A stretch of 54,553 bases of DNA from CAZPDM01 sp964585305 (GCA_964585305.1 CAZPDM010000022.1:1-54553); one strand, 5' to 3'. Shown: positions 24,619-33,958, numbered from the stretch's first letter. Notes: generated from the letters alone by a model not told the origin. A program made the numbers and translations.

Positions 24619-26568
24619 TTATTTTTGAAAGCCAATTTTAGTATATGTTGTCCAGCTGGCTTCCGTCTCCATTTTAATTCCTTGTTCCAAATCTTCTTGA
24701 GTAATTAAAAAAGATTTATTGTATGCAGCATATCGAGCTGCATGAAGAATAGCATTTTTTATCGTGCCACCAGCAACTTCATATTTTTCTGCAAGATAGG
24801 AAACATCAACATTCGGAGATAATGGTGCTTCTGTTGGAATTAAAGACTTCCAAATTTGTTTTCGCTGCTCAACACCAGGTAATTCAAATGTAACTTTTAG
24901 AGATATGCGTCGTTCTAAAGCTTGATCTAAAGAAACAGTACGATTTGTAGTTAAAATAACTACCCCTTGAAAACGTTCAAGTTCCTGCAAAATTACATTG
25001 ACATCTCTATATTCCCAAGAATGGCTTGCCATATCACGAGAATAAAACATTGCATCCGCCTCATCCCAAAGCAAAACGCCTTCTAATTCTTTTGCTCGTT
25101 TAAAAGTTGCAACAATCCGCTTTTCTGTTTCACCAACATACATATTTTGTATTTGTGCGTAATTTGCTACAAGTAATTTTTTTCCTAAATTTTGAGCAAT
25201 GGCCTCAGCCATCATTGTTTTTCCTGTTCCAGGAGGCCCTGAAAAAAGCATTGTTAAAGAATTTCCATAAGGAATTTTTTTAGCAAATCCCCATGTTTCA
25301 AAAATTAAAGAATGATATTTTTGTTGGCTAAGAGCAATTTCAATTGCTTGTTTTTTTTGATTCGACAAGATAACATCTTCAAAAGAAAATCGTGGGGTGA
25401 TAACACTAAGATTTTGTCCCTCTTCATCATTATGATATTCTTCTTCTGCAAGATGGAGGCTTTCTTTTCTTTCGTCATCTAATAATTGCCGAATTACTTT
25501 CTCAGAAAGAAAATATTCTCCTTCAAGGATATTCTGCCCACTCCAACCTTTTTCGACATCCACTAAATTATGCCGACGAAGTTTGTTTTCTTGATAAAGA
25601 AGAGGTCTTTTTGCGATCATTTCATTTTCACTATCAGAAATAATTGCAAGAAGTTTTTTCCCTTCACAACCACTACCATAATCAGAGAAAAGCAAAGAAT
25701 GTTGCAACAATACTACTAAAATAAGTTTTTCTTCTTGATTAAGTTGATATTCTTTGACAATTTTTTCTAAAGGGTATGTTTCTTTAACTTCGCCAAATTC
25801 ATCAATTGCGTTTTTTGTTTTACGAATACTATGACGAATATGACTCAATTCTCTAGAACTATCGCGTGGGGTAGTAGTCATTTCTAGAAATCCCATAGGG
25901 GACATGGGATCATGACGAAGCATGCTTAGAACTTCTGATTTACTTTCTAATAAATCAACTAAAGTAAAATGAAGTTTGAGATAATTTTTATATGTTTTTT
26001 CCGTTTCTTCTTTAGAAATGGAAGTATTTTGATTATTTTTTTCTGCCAAAACTTGTGAAATAACCTCCTCTGGTAAAGTAAATTCTAGATCTAAAACTGT
26101 CCGTTCGTCTTCTAGTTCCATTTCAATTTGAATCAAATCATTTCGACGCAATCTGCCTTCTTCCATAAGATAATGCCTTGATTGCATCATGCTTAGACGG
26201 TTTTCTGTAATATGTTCTAAAATTGTTCGTCCGGTGGTAGATTCATTATCTGTACTAAAATAACGATAAAGTAAAAAAACTAAAATTTTACGTTCAAAAT
26301 CATCTAATTGATATTCTGAAATAATTTTCTCAAGCTGAAAAGCTTTATGATGATGTTGTTCAGAAATTACTTTCTTTTGTTGGATTTCTTGCTTCTTATA
26401 AGAAATTTGTCGCTCTAACTCTGCTAGTACCAACAATTTCTCACTATGATTTTTTTCATTATGAATTTGCTTCATGTCTTCTAAAAGATCAATCAACCGA
26501 AATTGATCTTCTAAATATTCAATATCATTGTGGTAATATTCGTTCTTTTTTGGTATACATTTGCGCAT
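24619..26568 (-). CDS. AAA+ ATPase with duplicated N-terminal module
   Basis: A 649-residue protein. The C-terminal third is a CDC48/FtsH-like AAA+ domain: Walker A FSGPPGTGKTM, Walker B GVLLWDEADAMF, sensor-1 ILTTNRT, Arg finger LERRISLKV and a helical lid (VAGGTIKNAI). The N-terminal ~390 residues hold two similar blocks of roughly 165 residues: each has FxLxDLLE, a coiled-coil, a KIIxEYQL or KIVKEYQL segment, an (E)RKILVFLL or EKLILVVLL helix and a (GR)LRRNDLI or NKLRRHNLV winged-helix-like end. This looks like an internal duplication used for substrate binding. It is transcribed away from an E1-like gene. The substrate is unknown: disaggregase, DNA-linked or ubiquitin-like pathways are all open. 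Confidence 0.85.
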   Translation of the reverse strand: MRKCIPKKNEYYHNDIEYLEDQFRLIDLLEDMKQIHNEKNHSEKLLVLAELERQISYKKQEIQQKKVISEQHHHKAFQLEKIISEYQLDDFERKILVFLLYRYFSTDNESTTGRTILEHITENRLSMMQSRHYLMEEGRLRRNDLIQIEMELEDERTVLDLEFTLPEEVISQVLAEKNNQNTSISKEETEKTYKNYLKLHFTLVDLLESKSEVLSMLRHDPMSPMGFLEMTTTPRDSSRELSHIRHSIRKTKNAIDEFGEVKETYPLEKIVKEYQLNQEEKLILVVLLQHSLLFSDYGSGCEGKKLLAIISDSENEMIAKRPLLYQENKLRRHNLVDVEKGWSGQNILEGEYFLSEKVIRQLLDDERKESLHLAEEEYHNDEEGQNLSVITPRFSFEDVILSNQKKQAIEIALSQQKYHSLIFETWGFAKKIPYGNSLTMLFSGPPGTGKTMMAEAIAQNLGKKLLVANYAQIQNMYVGETEKRIVATFKRAKELEGVLLWDEADAMFYSRDMASHSWEYRDVNVILQELERFQGVVILTTNRTVSLDQALERRISLKVTFELPGVEQRKQIWKSLIPTEAPLSPNVDVSYLAEKYEVAGGTIKNAILHAARYAAYNKSFLITQEDLEQGIKMETEASWTTYTKIGFQK

Positions 26569-26887
26569 AACAATTTAACCTTGACTTTTTTGTAAATATT
26601 TATTTTTTACTGCTAAAAAAGCTAAAAAAACAAATATTTACCTACCTTTATTACAAATATTTTTTTCCCAAAGTTGCGACTTGAGGAACATATTTTTCTA
26701 AAGGAAAAATAATTATAAATCTAATAATTTGACATATATTATGTTACATAAAAATATTTTAAATAATGCTACATAAACTTTAATAGCCCATAAAATTTAA
26801 TATAAATTTAGCCAAATTGCAAATTTTTAGTATAAAAATGTTTAATATTTTATATCTCTTTTTATACAAATATATTAAGGAAAAAAA
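26569..26887. promoter_or_regulatory. Divergent promoter region between AAA+ and E1-like genes
   Basis: Very AT-rich, 319 bases, with no gene. A TTGACA at 26729-26734 could be a plus-strand -35, but no convincing -10 is seen at the right distance. AAGGAAAAAAA precedes the E1-like start. Confidence 0.4.
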
Positions 26888-27724
26888 ATGGACTATATTC
26901 GCCTTGAGCAGGATATTCAAGATAGAACAAAACGGTATTTTGGAGTACTTTATTCAAAATTGCAACAAAGTTCAGTTTTAATTGTAGGTGCTGGAGCAGT
27001 TGGAACAGAAGTTATTAAAAATTTAGTGATGATGGGTATTCAAACAATCTATTTGGTCGATTTTGATAAAGTATCGTTAAGCAATCTCAACCGTTGTGTT
27101 TTTTTTCAACCCCAAGATCATAACCAGGCTTATAAGGTTAATGTTATTGCAGAACGCATACAAAAAATATGGCAAGGAACAAAGATATTTCCCTATCCAG
27201 TTTCCATTCAAGAAGCACCTGAAGAAGTTTGGCAAGTTCCAATTGTTATTATCGCTGTAGATAATAATGAAGCTCGTTATTATTGTAATATGAGAACGTT
27301 ATCACAAGAAAATCCGCCCTTTATTATCAACGGAGCAATGGGGCGAACATTTTTTGAAGTACAGGTATTACTTCCGAGAGAAACTTCGTGTATGGCTTGT
27401 TCTTGGTCTCAAGAATATATGGATCGTATGTTCAAAAAAATTGTTCGTCAAACATGTGATCAGTTTTTTACAGAAACGATTGAGCAATTTCCTGCGATTA
27501 GCGTTATAAATTCCATGATTGGTGCAATTATGGCCAACGAAACTGTAAAAATTTTGGTAGGTTTAGAACGATGGAAATTAGAAAAAAAATGGGATGATGA
27601 GCATATTCCTATTCTTGGAAAATCTCTAAGATATGATATTTCTACACATGAATTTTCTGTTGGTAAACTCACTCCAAATCCAAGTTGTGTAGAAATATTT
27701 TGTAGAGAACATCAAAAAAAATAA
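26888..27724 (+). CDS. ThiF/MoeB/E1-like adenylating enzyme
   Basis: A 278-residue E1-fold protein. It shows the ATP-binding Rossmann motif LIVGAGAVGTEVIKNL, YLVDFDKVSLSNLNR (Asp and Arg contacting ATP), IAVDNNEARYYCN, a candidate catalytic Cys in RQTCDQF, and a zinc site from CMAC plus Cys residues near the C-terminus (SCVEIFCREH). Such enzymes adenylate the C-terminal Gly of a ubiquitin-like protein (ThiS, MoaD) or a peptide substrate. No ubiquitin-like, E2 or JAB gene is beside it, and no thiamine or molybdopterin gene, so the partner is unknown. It meets the histidine kinase tail to tail with only 4 bases between stops. Confidence 0.88.
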   Translation: MDYIRLEQDIQDRTKRYFGVLYSKLQQSSVLIVGAGAVGTEVIKNLVMMGIQTIYLVDFDKVSLSNLNRCVFFQPQDHNQAYKVNVIAERIQKIWQGTKIFPYPVSIQEAPEEVWQVPIVIIAVDNNEARYYCNMRTLSQENPPFIINGAMGRTFFEVQVLLPRETSCMACSWSQEYMDRMFKKIVRQTCDQFFTETIEQFPAISVINSMIGAIMANETVKILVGLERWKLEKKWDDEHIPILGKSLRYDISTHEFSVGKLTPNPSCVEIFCREHQKK

Positions 27725-27728
27725 AATT

Positions 27729-29840
27729 TTAAACATGTTTTCCATCTAACACTTCTCTTACTTTAAAAGTAAGAGATTGTAAAGAAAAAGGTTTGTGTAA
27801 AAAATGAACGCCTTCATCAAGAACTCCATGATGAGCAATTACATTGGCGGTATACCCAGACATAAACAATATCTTAAGGTTTGGAAAAAAAGACAGTAAT
27901 TTTTTTGCCAACTCTTTGCCATTCATTTCAGGCATTACAACATCCGTAATAAGTAAATTTATATTTTGTTTGTATGTTTCCGCTATCTGGATTGCTTCGC
28001 TTGGTAATGAAGCCGCTAATACTTTGTACCCTTCATGGTTCAGCATAGCAAAAGTCAGTTTTAAAACAGAAGATTCATTTTCTACTACTAAAATAGTCTC
28101 AGAACCTTTATTAGAAATTTGTACGTTATTTGTTAATGGAGAATCAATATTTAAGCCTTGATATTTAGGCAAATAAATCTTAAAGGTTGTTCCATGATTA
28201 GGTTCACTATACACAGTGATACAGCCATTATTTTGCCTCACTATTCCATATATAGTCGCAAGACCAAGTCCGGTTCCCTTTCCAAGTTCTTTTGTTGTAA
28301 AAAAAGGTTCAAATAGCTTAGATACAGTTTCTTTATCCATTCCACAACCATTATCACTTACTGCTAATAAAATATAATCTCCCGGAAGGCAACCTAAATG
28401 TTCTGCAGTATAATTTTTATCAAGAGTAACAATACTTGTTTCAATAGTTATTTTTCCCACATCAGAAATCGCATCACGAGCATTTACACATAAATTTGCT
28501 AGTATCTGATCAATTTGAGAAGGATCAATTTTTATAGGCCATAAATTCAAAGATGGACTCCAAATTAGCTCTATGTCATCTCCAATTAACCTTCTTAACA
28601 TTTTTAGCATACTTTCTATCGTTTCGTTAAGATTTAAAACTTTTGGGGAAACAGTTTGTTTACGTGCGAATGCCAACAGTTGACGAGTAAGATCTTTCGA
28701 CCGTTCGGCAGCCATTTTAATTTCTACAAAATCTGCGTAAAGAGAATTTTGCGGGGGAAGTTGGCTAATAGCTAATTCTGTATATCCTAAAATAACACTA
28801 AGCATGTTATTAAAATCATGTGCTATACCTCCAGCAAGCCGCCCAATAGATTCCAATTTCTGTGCTTGTTGGAGTTCTTGCTCCATTCTTTTTCTATCGC
28901 TAATATTTCTAGCAATTGATAGTATATAACGTTTTCCTTGGCTTTCAAATAGTCTGCTAGATATTTCTACAGGAACTTTCTTTCCAGATTTGTTAATATG
29001 AATTGTTTCAAAAATAACATGACCGGTTTCTAAAAGTTTTTTAAAAGCATTTGCTCTTTGTTCGTCCACTTCTTTGGCATCAATATCTTTTGGTGTCATT
29101 TTTAATAATTCTTCTCGAGAATATCCAAAATGTATACACGCAGCATCGTTGACTTCAACAAATCTTCCTTCTCCATTTTTTTCGCCAATTTCATGGACAC
29201 CTATAGCATCATAACTACTATTAAATAATCGCTCATACCTTTCTTCTCTTTCTTTTAATGCTTCCATAATTTGATATGCTTCAATTTGATCAGATAAAAT
29301 CTTTCCAGTTAAAACAGTAGCCAGAGGATATAATATTATTATAGCTAAACCAATTTTTTTAATAACATCAGCTCCACTTGGCAAGGTAAACATCATTACT
29401 ATCATAGCAATATGGACAACCAACCCAAAAAGATATAGCCATGCTGTAGAGGGAAGCTTTTTTTTAGGATTGTAACAAAAATGCGCTAATAATCCAATTG
29501 TTGTAGAGGAAAGAGTAACTAATACCCCTGTCAAAGCTCCTCCTCCTCCCATTTCAATACGACCTACTATAATCATGCTACTTGCTACAAAAGCCGCCCA
29601 TGGACCGAAAAAAAAAGCACATAAACTTACCATAACAGATCGACCATCAAAAATTACTCCCTGTCCAAGGTCGAGTGGGCGTAACATTCCAAATACTGCT
29701 GCAGTGCCAAAAAGAAATCCTTGCATTAAAAGCCCTAATCGAGTAGTTTTTGCATATCTTTTTTCAATAAAACATGAAAGAACACTAAGAGAGACTAATA
29801 ATGCTAAATTCAGGATCAGATCCGTATATACCATAACCAT
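27729..29840 (-). CDS. Hybrid sensor histidine kinase with LytS-like membrane sensor and receiver
   Basis: A 703-residue protein. Residues 1-~190 are a 5TM LYT-type sensor (several TM helices; GVIFDGRSVMVSLCAFFFGP and GRIEMGGGGALTG are typical). A PAS domain spans ~200-315 (YERLFNSSYDAIGVHE). HisKA has the phospho-His in GGIAHDFNNML (~residue 345), and HATPase has NLCVNARDAI, DNGCGM and GTGLGLATIYG. A C-terminal receiver carries Asp in LLITDVVMPEMNG. All phosphorelay residues are present. The ligand is not known. It lies 12 bases downstream of the pseudouridine synthase in the same direction. A possible target is the receiver-kinase fusion at 11455-12666, but nothing links them directly. Confidence 0.93.
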   Translation of the reverse strand: MVMVYTDLILNLALLVSLSVLSCFIEKRYAKTTRLGLLMQGFLFGTAAVFGMLRPLDLGQGVIFDGRSVMVSLCAFFFGPWAAFVASSMIIVGRIEMGGGGALTGVLVTLSSTTIGLLAHFCYNPKKKLPSTAWLYLFGLVVHIAMIVMMFTLPSGADVIKKIGLAIIILYPLATVLTGKILSDQIEAYQIMEALKEREERYERLFNSSYDAIGVHEIGEKNGEGRFVEVNDAACIHFGYSREELLKMTPKDIDAKEVDEQRANAFKKLLETGHVIFETIHINKSGKKVPVEISSRLFESQGKRYILSIARNISDRKRMEQELQQAQKLESIGRLAGGIAHDFNNMLSVILGYTELAISQLPPQNSLYADFVEIKMAAERSKDLTRQLLAFARKQTVSPKVLNLNETIESMLKMLRRLIGDDIELIWSPSLNLWPIKIDPSQIDQILANLCVNARDAISDVGKITIETSIVTLDKNYTAEHLGCLPGDYILLAVSDNGCGMDKETVSKLFEPFFTTKELGKGTGLGLATIYGIVRQNNGCITVYSEPNHGTTFKIYLPKYQGLNIDSPLTNNVQISNKGSETILVVENESSVLKLTFAMLNHEGYKVLAASLPSEAIQIAETYKQNINLLITDVVMPEMNGKELAKKLLSFFPNLKILFMSGYTANVIAHHGVLDEGVHFLHKPFSLQSLTFKVREVLDGKHV

Positions 29841-29852
29841 TTTGTCTCCATA

Positions 29853-30605
29853 TTATTTTTTCCAATAATGAAAGTCTTCTATTTCTTTTTTAGATAACAT
29901 TCGAAATTTTCCTTTGGCAAGATCACCTAAAGAAAGTTTTCCAATAGATATTCGAATTAAACGTAGCACATCATGTCCTAAAAATTTCATCATCCTGCGG
30001 ATTTCGCGGTTATGTCCCTCTTCTAATATGATTTCCAGCCACACATTTTTTTCGCCGCTTCTTAAAACTTTTACCTTACAATGAACATAGTCGCCTTCAT
30101 CAAGGACTATTCCTTTTTCTAAAAGACTAATTTTTTCAGAATCAAAACATCCAGAAATTTGGACATGATAATTTTTAGGAATATGATTATTAGGATTTGT
30201 AATTTTTTCTGCCCAATTAGAATCATTGGTAAAAAGTAGCAATCCTTCACTTGCCATATCTAATCGGCCAACAGGAAAAACCCAACTTTCTATAGGTAGG
30301 CAAGAGTATACTGTATTTCTACCTTTTTCATCTTTTGCCGTTGTAACCAATCCTCGTGGTTTATTGAGCATAAGATAAATTTTTTCAGTTTCTTGAATAT
30401 TTTTTACATCAAAGGTTCTTGGGTGGGTAATTGTAATATTTTTTTCAGATAAAAGGACCTTCAATCCAGGATCTAAAATAGTTTTTCCTTGAACTTTTAT
30501 TCTTCCTTCCAATATCCAGTCAATTGCTTGATTTCGTGAACAGTATCCCATTTTAGATAACCAACGGCAAAGGCTTGTTTTATATGAAATAGCAGTTTGT
30601 GTCAT
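29853..30605 (-). CDS. rluB: RluB/RsuA-type rRNA pseudouridine synthase
   Basis: A 250-residue enzyme isomerising a uridine in rRNA (23S U2605 for RluB). It has an N-terminal S4 RNA-binding domain (CRWLSKMGYCSRNQAIDWI, GRIKVQG), the catalytic GRLDMASEGLLLFTND with its Asp, YHVQISG, and EEGHNREIRRM. It belongs to the RsuA/RluB/E/F family; the exact site is inferred. The frame opens at a TTG at 30620, but ATG 30605 has GGAG 8 bases ahead and fits the family. First gene of a two-gene unit with the histidine kinase. Confidence 0.9.
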   Translation of the reverse strand: MTQTAISYKTSLCRWLSKMGYCSRNQAIDWILEGRIKVQGKTILDPGLKVLLSEKNITITHPRTFDVKNIQETEKIYLMLNKPRGLVTTAKDEKGRNTVYSCLPIESWVFPVGRLDMASEGLLLFTNDSNWAEKITNPNNHIPKNYHVQISGCFDSEKISLLEKGIVLDEGDYVHCKVKVLRSGEKNVWLEIILEEGHNREIRRMMKFLGHDVLRLIRISIGKLSLGDLAKGKFRMLSKKEIEDFHYWKK

Positions 30606-30827
30606 AAAAAATAACTCCAAAGAATCAAAAGTTTTCCCTTATCTATTATAATTATTTTGATATTTTTGTATTTAGCAAAAGTTGTTTTTTAGAAAAAAAA
30701 TTGTTAGACTTTTGCTAACAAAATTGTTATGGAAATTATTAAAGTATAAATTAGTAAAACTATTTGTCAAGCAGAATAATTATTTCATAATATTAAAAAT
30801 TTTAAAAATATTAAAGATAGGAAAATA

Positions 30828-31724
30828 ATGAAAATTTTTATTTTAGGAGCCACAGGCTTTTTAGGACATTATGTTCTTGCACATTTAGTTCAGGAAAATC
30901 ATAAGATTACAATCTTAAAACGTAGTACAAATAAAGAACAATTTTCTGCAAGTATAGAAATATGTGAAGGAGATGCTAGATCCCCTGGAAAATGGCAGGA
31001 AAAATTAGCTGATATGGATGCAATCATCAATCTAGCAGGATGTAATATTGCTCAAACATGGACTAAAGAACTTAAAAAAGAAATATACCAAAGTAGAGTA
31101 CTTGCCACTCAAAATATTGTGGCTGCACTTCCTAAATCTCCTGATCAATCTCAAATACTCATCAATGCTTCAGCAATTGGATATTATGGCTTTTGTGGTG
31201 ATGAATGGTGTACAGAATTAAGTGCTGCAGGTAAAGATTTTTTAGCTACAGTATGCCAGGATTGGGAAGCTGCAGCTCACGAAGCAGAGCATAAAGGTAT
31301 TCGTGTTGTCATTCCTAGAATTGGCGTAGTACTTGGACATGGTGGAGCATTAGAAAAAATGGTAAAAATGTTTCGCCGGTTCTTAGGCTCTCAAATTGGC
31401 ACAGGAAGGCAATGGTTTTCTTGGGTTCATATTCAAGATGTTTTAAAATTTATAGAATTTTCCTTGCAAAATAGATTCCAAGGTGTTTATAATTTGTGTT
31501 CTCCTAATCCTGTCCAAAATCATACTCTTACAAAGATATTAGCAAATACGCTAGGGGTTTCTGTTCTGCTGCGAGCACCAACATTCGCACTTAAATTAGC
31601 CCTAGGAGAATTTTCAAATGTTGTACTAGAAGGACAACGTGTTCTTCCACAAAGGCTTATAGATGCAAAATTCCCTTTTCAATTTTTAGACTTAGAAACA
31701 GCATTAAAAAATCTTCAACTTTAA
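30828..31724 (+). CDS. TIGR01777-type NAD(P)-dependent epimerase/SDR protein
   Basis: A 298-residue extended-SDR protein of the YfcH/SulA-like group. It shows Rossmann motif ILGATGFLGHYVL, AIINLAGCNIA, the INASAIGYYG active-site stretch with Tyr, RIGVVLGHGGAL and FSWVHIQDVL. The substrate is unknown even for well-studied members. Ribosome site GATAGGAAA precedes ATG. It abuts (2 bases) the convergent PPC-domain gene with no terminator between them. Confidence 0.9.
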   Translation: MKIFILGATGFLGHYVLAHLVQENHKITILKRSTNKEQFSASIEICEGDARSPGKWQEKLADMDAIINLAGCNIAQTWTKELKKEIYQSRVLATQNIVAALPKSPDQSQILINASAIGYYGFCGDEWCTELSAAGKDFLATVCQDWEAAAHEAEHKGIRVVIPRIGVVLGHGGALEKMVKMFRRFLGSQIGTGRQWFSWVHIQDVLKFIEFSLQNRFQGVYNLCSPNPVQNHTLTKILANTLGVSVLLRAPTFALKLALGEFSNVVLEGQRVLPQRLIDAKFPFQFLDLETALKNLQL

Positions 31725-31725
31725 T

Positions 31726-32124
31726 TTATTTTATTTTTTCAATTTCTAATTCTTTATAACCAGTTTTAGAATCAAATGCTCTTTTAAAGGAGATTTTAGA
31801 TTCTTCTCCTATAACAATCTCGGCTGTAGTATAGATGTTGCAACCATCTAAAAGATGGCCTCCAAAAGTCTTTCCTGTATAATCAGATAGACAAATATGA
31901 AAATGCCCAGAATTTTCACTAAAAGTTCCAACTAAGGATAAAATTTCAAATTTCCCAGTAAAAATGCTTGGTTCCTTTTGGTCGGATAGTCTTAAAACAG
32001 CATAGTTTAGACTTCCGACACAGGTAATAATAAATCCTGCAGAAATTTTATTTATTTTCGCATATTGCAAAATTTCTTCTTTTAAAAATTGGTTAGGAAA
32101 TAGTCTTAAAGCATGAATTTTCAT
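31726..32124 (-). CDS. PPC/DUF296 domain protein
   Basis: A 132-residue single-domain protein of the PPC (plant and prokaryote conserved, DUF296) fold. It carries SAGFIITCVGSLNYAVLRL, SLVGTFSENSGHFHICLSD and TFGGHLLDGC; the His residues can bind metal. The fold occurs in AT-hook plant proteins and as trimeric stand-alone bacterial proteins of unclear role. Some annotations call it DNA-binding, but no basic tail is present here. AAAGGAAAA lies ahead of ATG 32124. It is divergent from the HU gene. Confidence 0.88.
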   Translation of the reverse strand: MKIHALRLFPNQFLKEEILQYAKINKISAGFIITCVGSLNYAVLRLSDQKEPSIFTGKFEILSLVGTFSENSGHFHICLSDYTGKTFGGHLLDGCNIYTTAEIVIGEESKISFKRAFDSKTGYKELEIEKIK

Positions 32125-32196
32125 AACATTTTCCTTTCAACTAATTTGCTGCATATTAAGAAAAATTTTTTTTATAAAATATTTATAAAAATTTTG

Positions 32197-32225
32197 TTGA
32201 CCTTTTAGCGTTAAGATTATACAAT
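32197..32225 (+). promoter_or_regulatory. Sigma70-type promoter for HU
   Basis: TTGACC (32197-32202), a 17-base spacer and TACAAT (32220-32225), giving a leader of about 155 bases before 32390. Confidence 0.6.
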
Positions 32226-32389
32226 TCTAGCTACTAATGAAATTTTAGTTAAATGAAAAAATTTCAAATCTAAATTTACACTTACTCATCATTACTAATT
32301 TTAGTAGCGAATTTTCTTATCTATTTTAATTCGCAAATTATTATAAGTCATCTATTTTTTAACGATGATTTTTGGGAGGTAAAAAGGCT

Positions 32390-32716
32390 ATGGCTACAAT
32401 CACCAAAAAGCAACTGGTAGAACGTATTTCTATGGATACCAAACAAACCAAAGTGCGCACAAAAGAAACAGTCCAGTTGTTTTTGGATACCATCACCACA
32501 GAATTAGAGCGTAATAATCGTATTGAATTGCGCGACTTTGGTGTATTTGAAGTCAAGCAACGCGCCTCGAGAGTTGGCCGTAATCCTCGCACAGGAGAGG
32601 AAGTTAAAGTCCCCTCGCGTAAAGTTGTCACTTTTAAAGTCGGCAGAAAAATGAAGCAAAACGTAGCCGATACTGTCGAAGGCGAAGCAAATGATGATGC
32701 AGACTCTGAAGATTAA
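32390..32716 (+). CDS. hup: HU/IHF family DNA-binding protein
   Basis: A 108-residue nucleoid protein. TKKQLVERISMDT begins the HU fold; ELRDFGVFEVKQRASRVGRNPRTGE includes the DNA-binding arm with the conserved RxxRNPxTG and a proline for intercalation. The last ~15 residues (ANDDADSED) form an acidic tail not seen in E. coli HU. A strong GGAGG at 32375-32379 fixes the start at ATG 32390; the frame begins earlier at 32372. Codon use is more GC-rich than its neighbours, consistent with high expression. Confidence 0.95.
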   Translation: MATITKKQLVERISMDTKQTKVRTKETVQLFLDTITTELERNNRIELRDFGVFEVKQRASRVGRNPRTGEEVKVPSRKVVTFKVGRKMKQNVADTVEGEANDDADSED

Positions 32717-32721
32717 ATAAC

Positions 32722-33261
32722 ATGCAATTTTTTAAAACATTATTACTCTTTCTATTTTTTGTTTGCATTGCTTCATGTAGTGTTCGCACAGTCCACAATT
32801 GGGAAGAAACTGATCCAAAGCCTGATAGATTTTCAGCCTTTTGGGTAACTGAAATCTTTCAGGGAGATCAAATTCGCCTAAGCGATGGCATACTAGTAAA
32901 ATACGCTGGAATAATTGCTCCAAATAGAGACGATCCGTACTTTCAATCCAGTCGTATAGCAAATGCCAATCTTTTGGGCTGTAAAAACCCGGATGATGCT
33001 TCCATACGCTGTAGAGTTGTATTAAAATTTCTTTCTTCCAAACCTGATCAAAATGGTTTTTATCAAGCGTATGTGTATTATCCTGTTGGATATGATCCTG
33101 AAAAAGGCATGATACTTCGTTTTTTAAATAAAGAATTATTAGAATTTGGACACGCAATTGTAGATCCAAGTTTTAATAGCCAGCCATATTTTAAAGAATT
33201 TTTAGAAGCTCAAGAAGTTGCTAAAGAAAGTAAACGTGGGCTTTGGGAGTTCAAAAGGTAG
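32722..33261 (+). CDS. SNase-like (thermonuclease fold) lipoprotein, probably inactive
   Basis: A 179-residue protein. The signal peptide ends in FFVCIASC, a lipobox with Cys19. The rest resembles the staphylococcal nuclease OB-fold: GDQIRLSDGILVKYAGIIAP, QAYVYY, LLEFGHAIVD and the family end AKESKRGLWEFK. The usual catalytic segment RLxGIDxPE reads KYAGIIAPNRD, so the catalytic Arg, a calcium Asp and the Glu base are not conserved. It may bind rather than cleave nucleic acid. It starts 5 bases after HU in the same direction and may share its transcript. Confidence 0.7.
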   Translation: MQFFKTLLLFLFFVCIASCSVRTVHNWEETDPKPDRFSAFWVTEIFQGDQIRLSDGILVKYAGIIAPNRDDPYFQSSRIANANLLGCKNPDDASIRCRVVLKFLSSKPDQNGFYQAYVYYPVGYDPEKGMILRFLNKELLEFGHAIVDPSFNSQPYFKEFLEAQEVAKESKRGLWEFKR

Positions 33262-33331
33262 GAAAATATTTATTTCGCTCTTTTCTTGAGCTTTACAAAT
33301 AAATATATTCCATCAAATTATAGGTACCAAT

Positions 33332-33958
33332 ATGGACGTGGATGATCGCACTGCAAAATATAACCAAGGGATTGAACATTTTGGAAAACAAGAATACCAA
33401 AAAGCCATCTCTTGTTGGGAAGATGTCATTAAAGAAGAAAAAGATAATTTTCGTGCATTAGTTTACCTAGGAATGGCATACTTCCAAATAAAAGAATATG
33501 ATAAAGCAATAGACAGCTATCATAAAGCAATCGCTGCTAATCCTACATATTCTAAAGCATTTAACAACTTAGGAAACGTTTTTCGTAAAAAAGGGTGGCT
33601 TTATAAAGCTGTAGAAGCGTATCGTAAAGCTATTGAAATCACACCAGAAAATGCGACCTACCACTATAATATGGGCATTACATATTACGATATGTTTCAA
33701 TATGATGATTCCATACAATGCTTTCTACAAGTATTAAAAGTAGAACCAAAAAATAATGAAATTCGTAGAGATTTAGCAAATGCTTATTATCGCCTTCAAA
33801 AATATCCTGAGGCGACAGAGTGTTTAGAAGAATATCTTCGTGTCAATCCTAATTCTCGAGATATTGCTCAAATTCGAGCACAAATAAAGCTAATAAAAAA
33901 TTCTCCTGCAGAAATTCGAAAACCTCCAGCCATTTCAAATGGCGATAAAACCGATTAA
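33332..33958 (+). CDS. Tetratricopeptide-repeat protein
   Basis: A 208-residue soluble protein made of about five TPR units (for example YNQGIEHFGKQEYQKAISCW, YLGMAYFQIKEYDKAIDSYH, FNNLGNVFRKKGWLYKAVEA, YYRLQKYPEATECLEEYL). No signal peptide is seen, so it is cytoplasmic, and no catalytic domain is present. TPRs mediate protein-protein contacts; the partner is unknown. It ends at a hairpin terminator and is followed by a second TPR gene fused to RNA polymerase modules. Confidence 0.9.
   Translation: MDVDDRTAKYNQGIEHFGKQEYQKAISCWEDVIKEEKDNFRALVYLGMAYFQIKEYDKAIDSYHKAIAANPTYSKAFNNLGNVFRKKGWLYKAVEAYRKAIEITPENATYHYNMGITYYDMFQYDDSIQCFLQVLKVEPKNNEIRRDLANAYYRLQKYPEATECLEEYLRVNPNSRDIAQIRAQIKLIKNSPAEIRKPPAISNGDKTD

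Noticed and set aside
27844..28161. 105-codon plus-strand frame inside the histidine kinase
   Set aside because: Antisense to the receiver domain of a well-supported gene.
32732..33169. 145-codon minus-strand frame opposite the SNase-like gene
   Set aside because: The plus-strand frame has a signal peptide, lipobox and family motifs; the minus-strand translation resembles nothing known and starts within the other gene.
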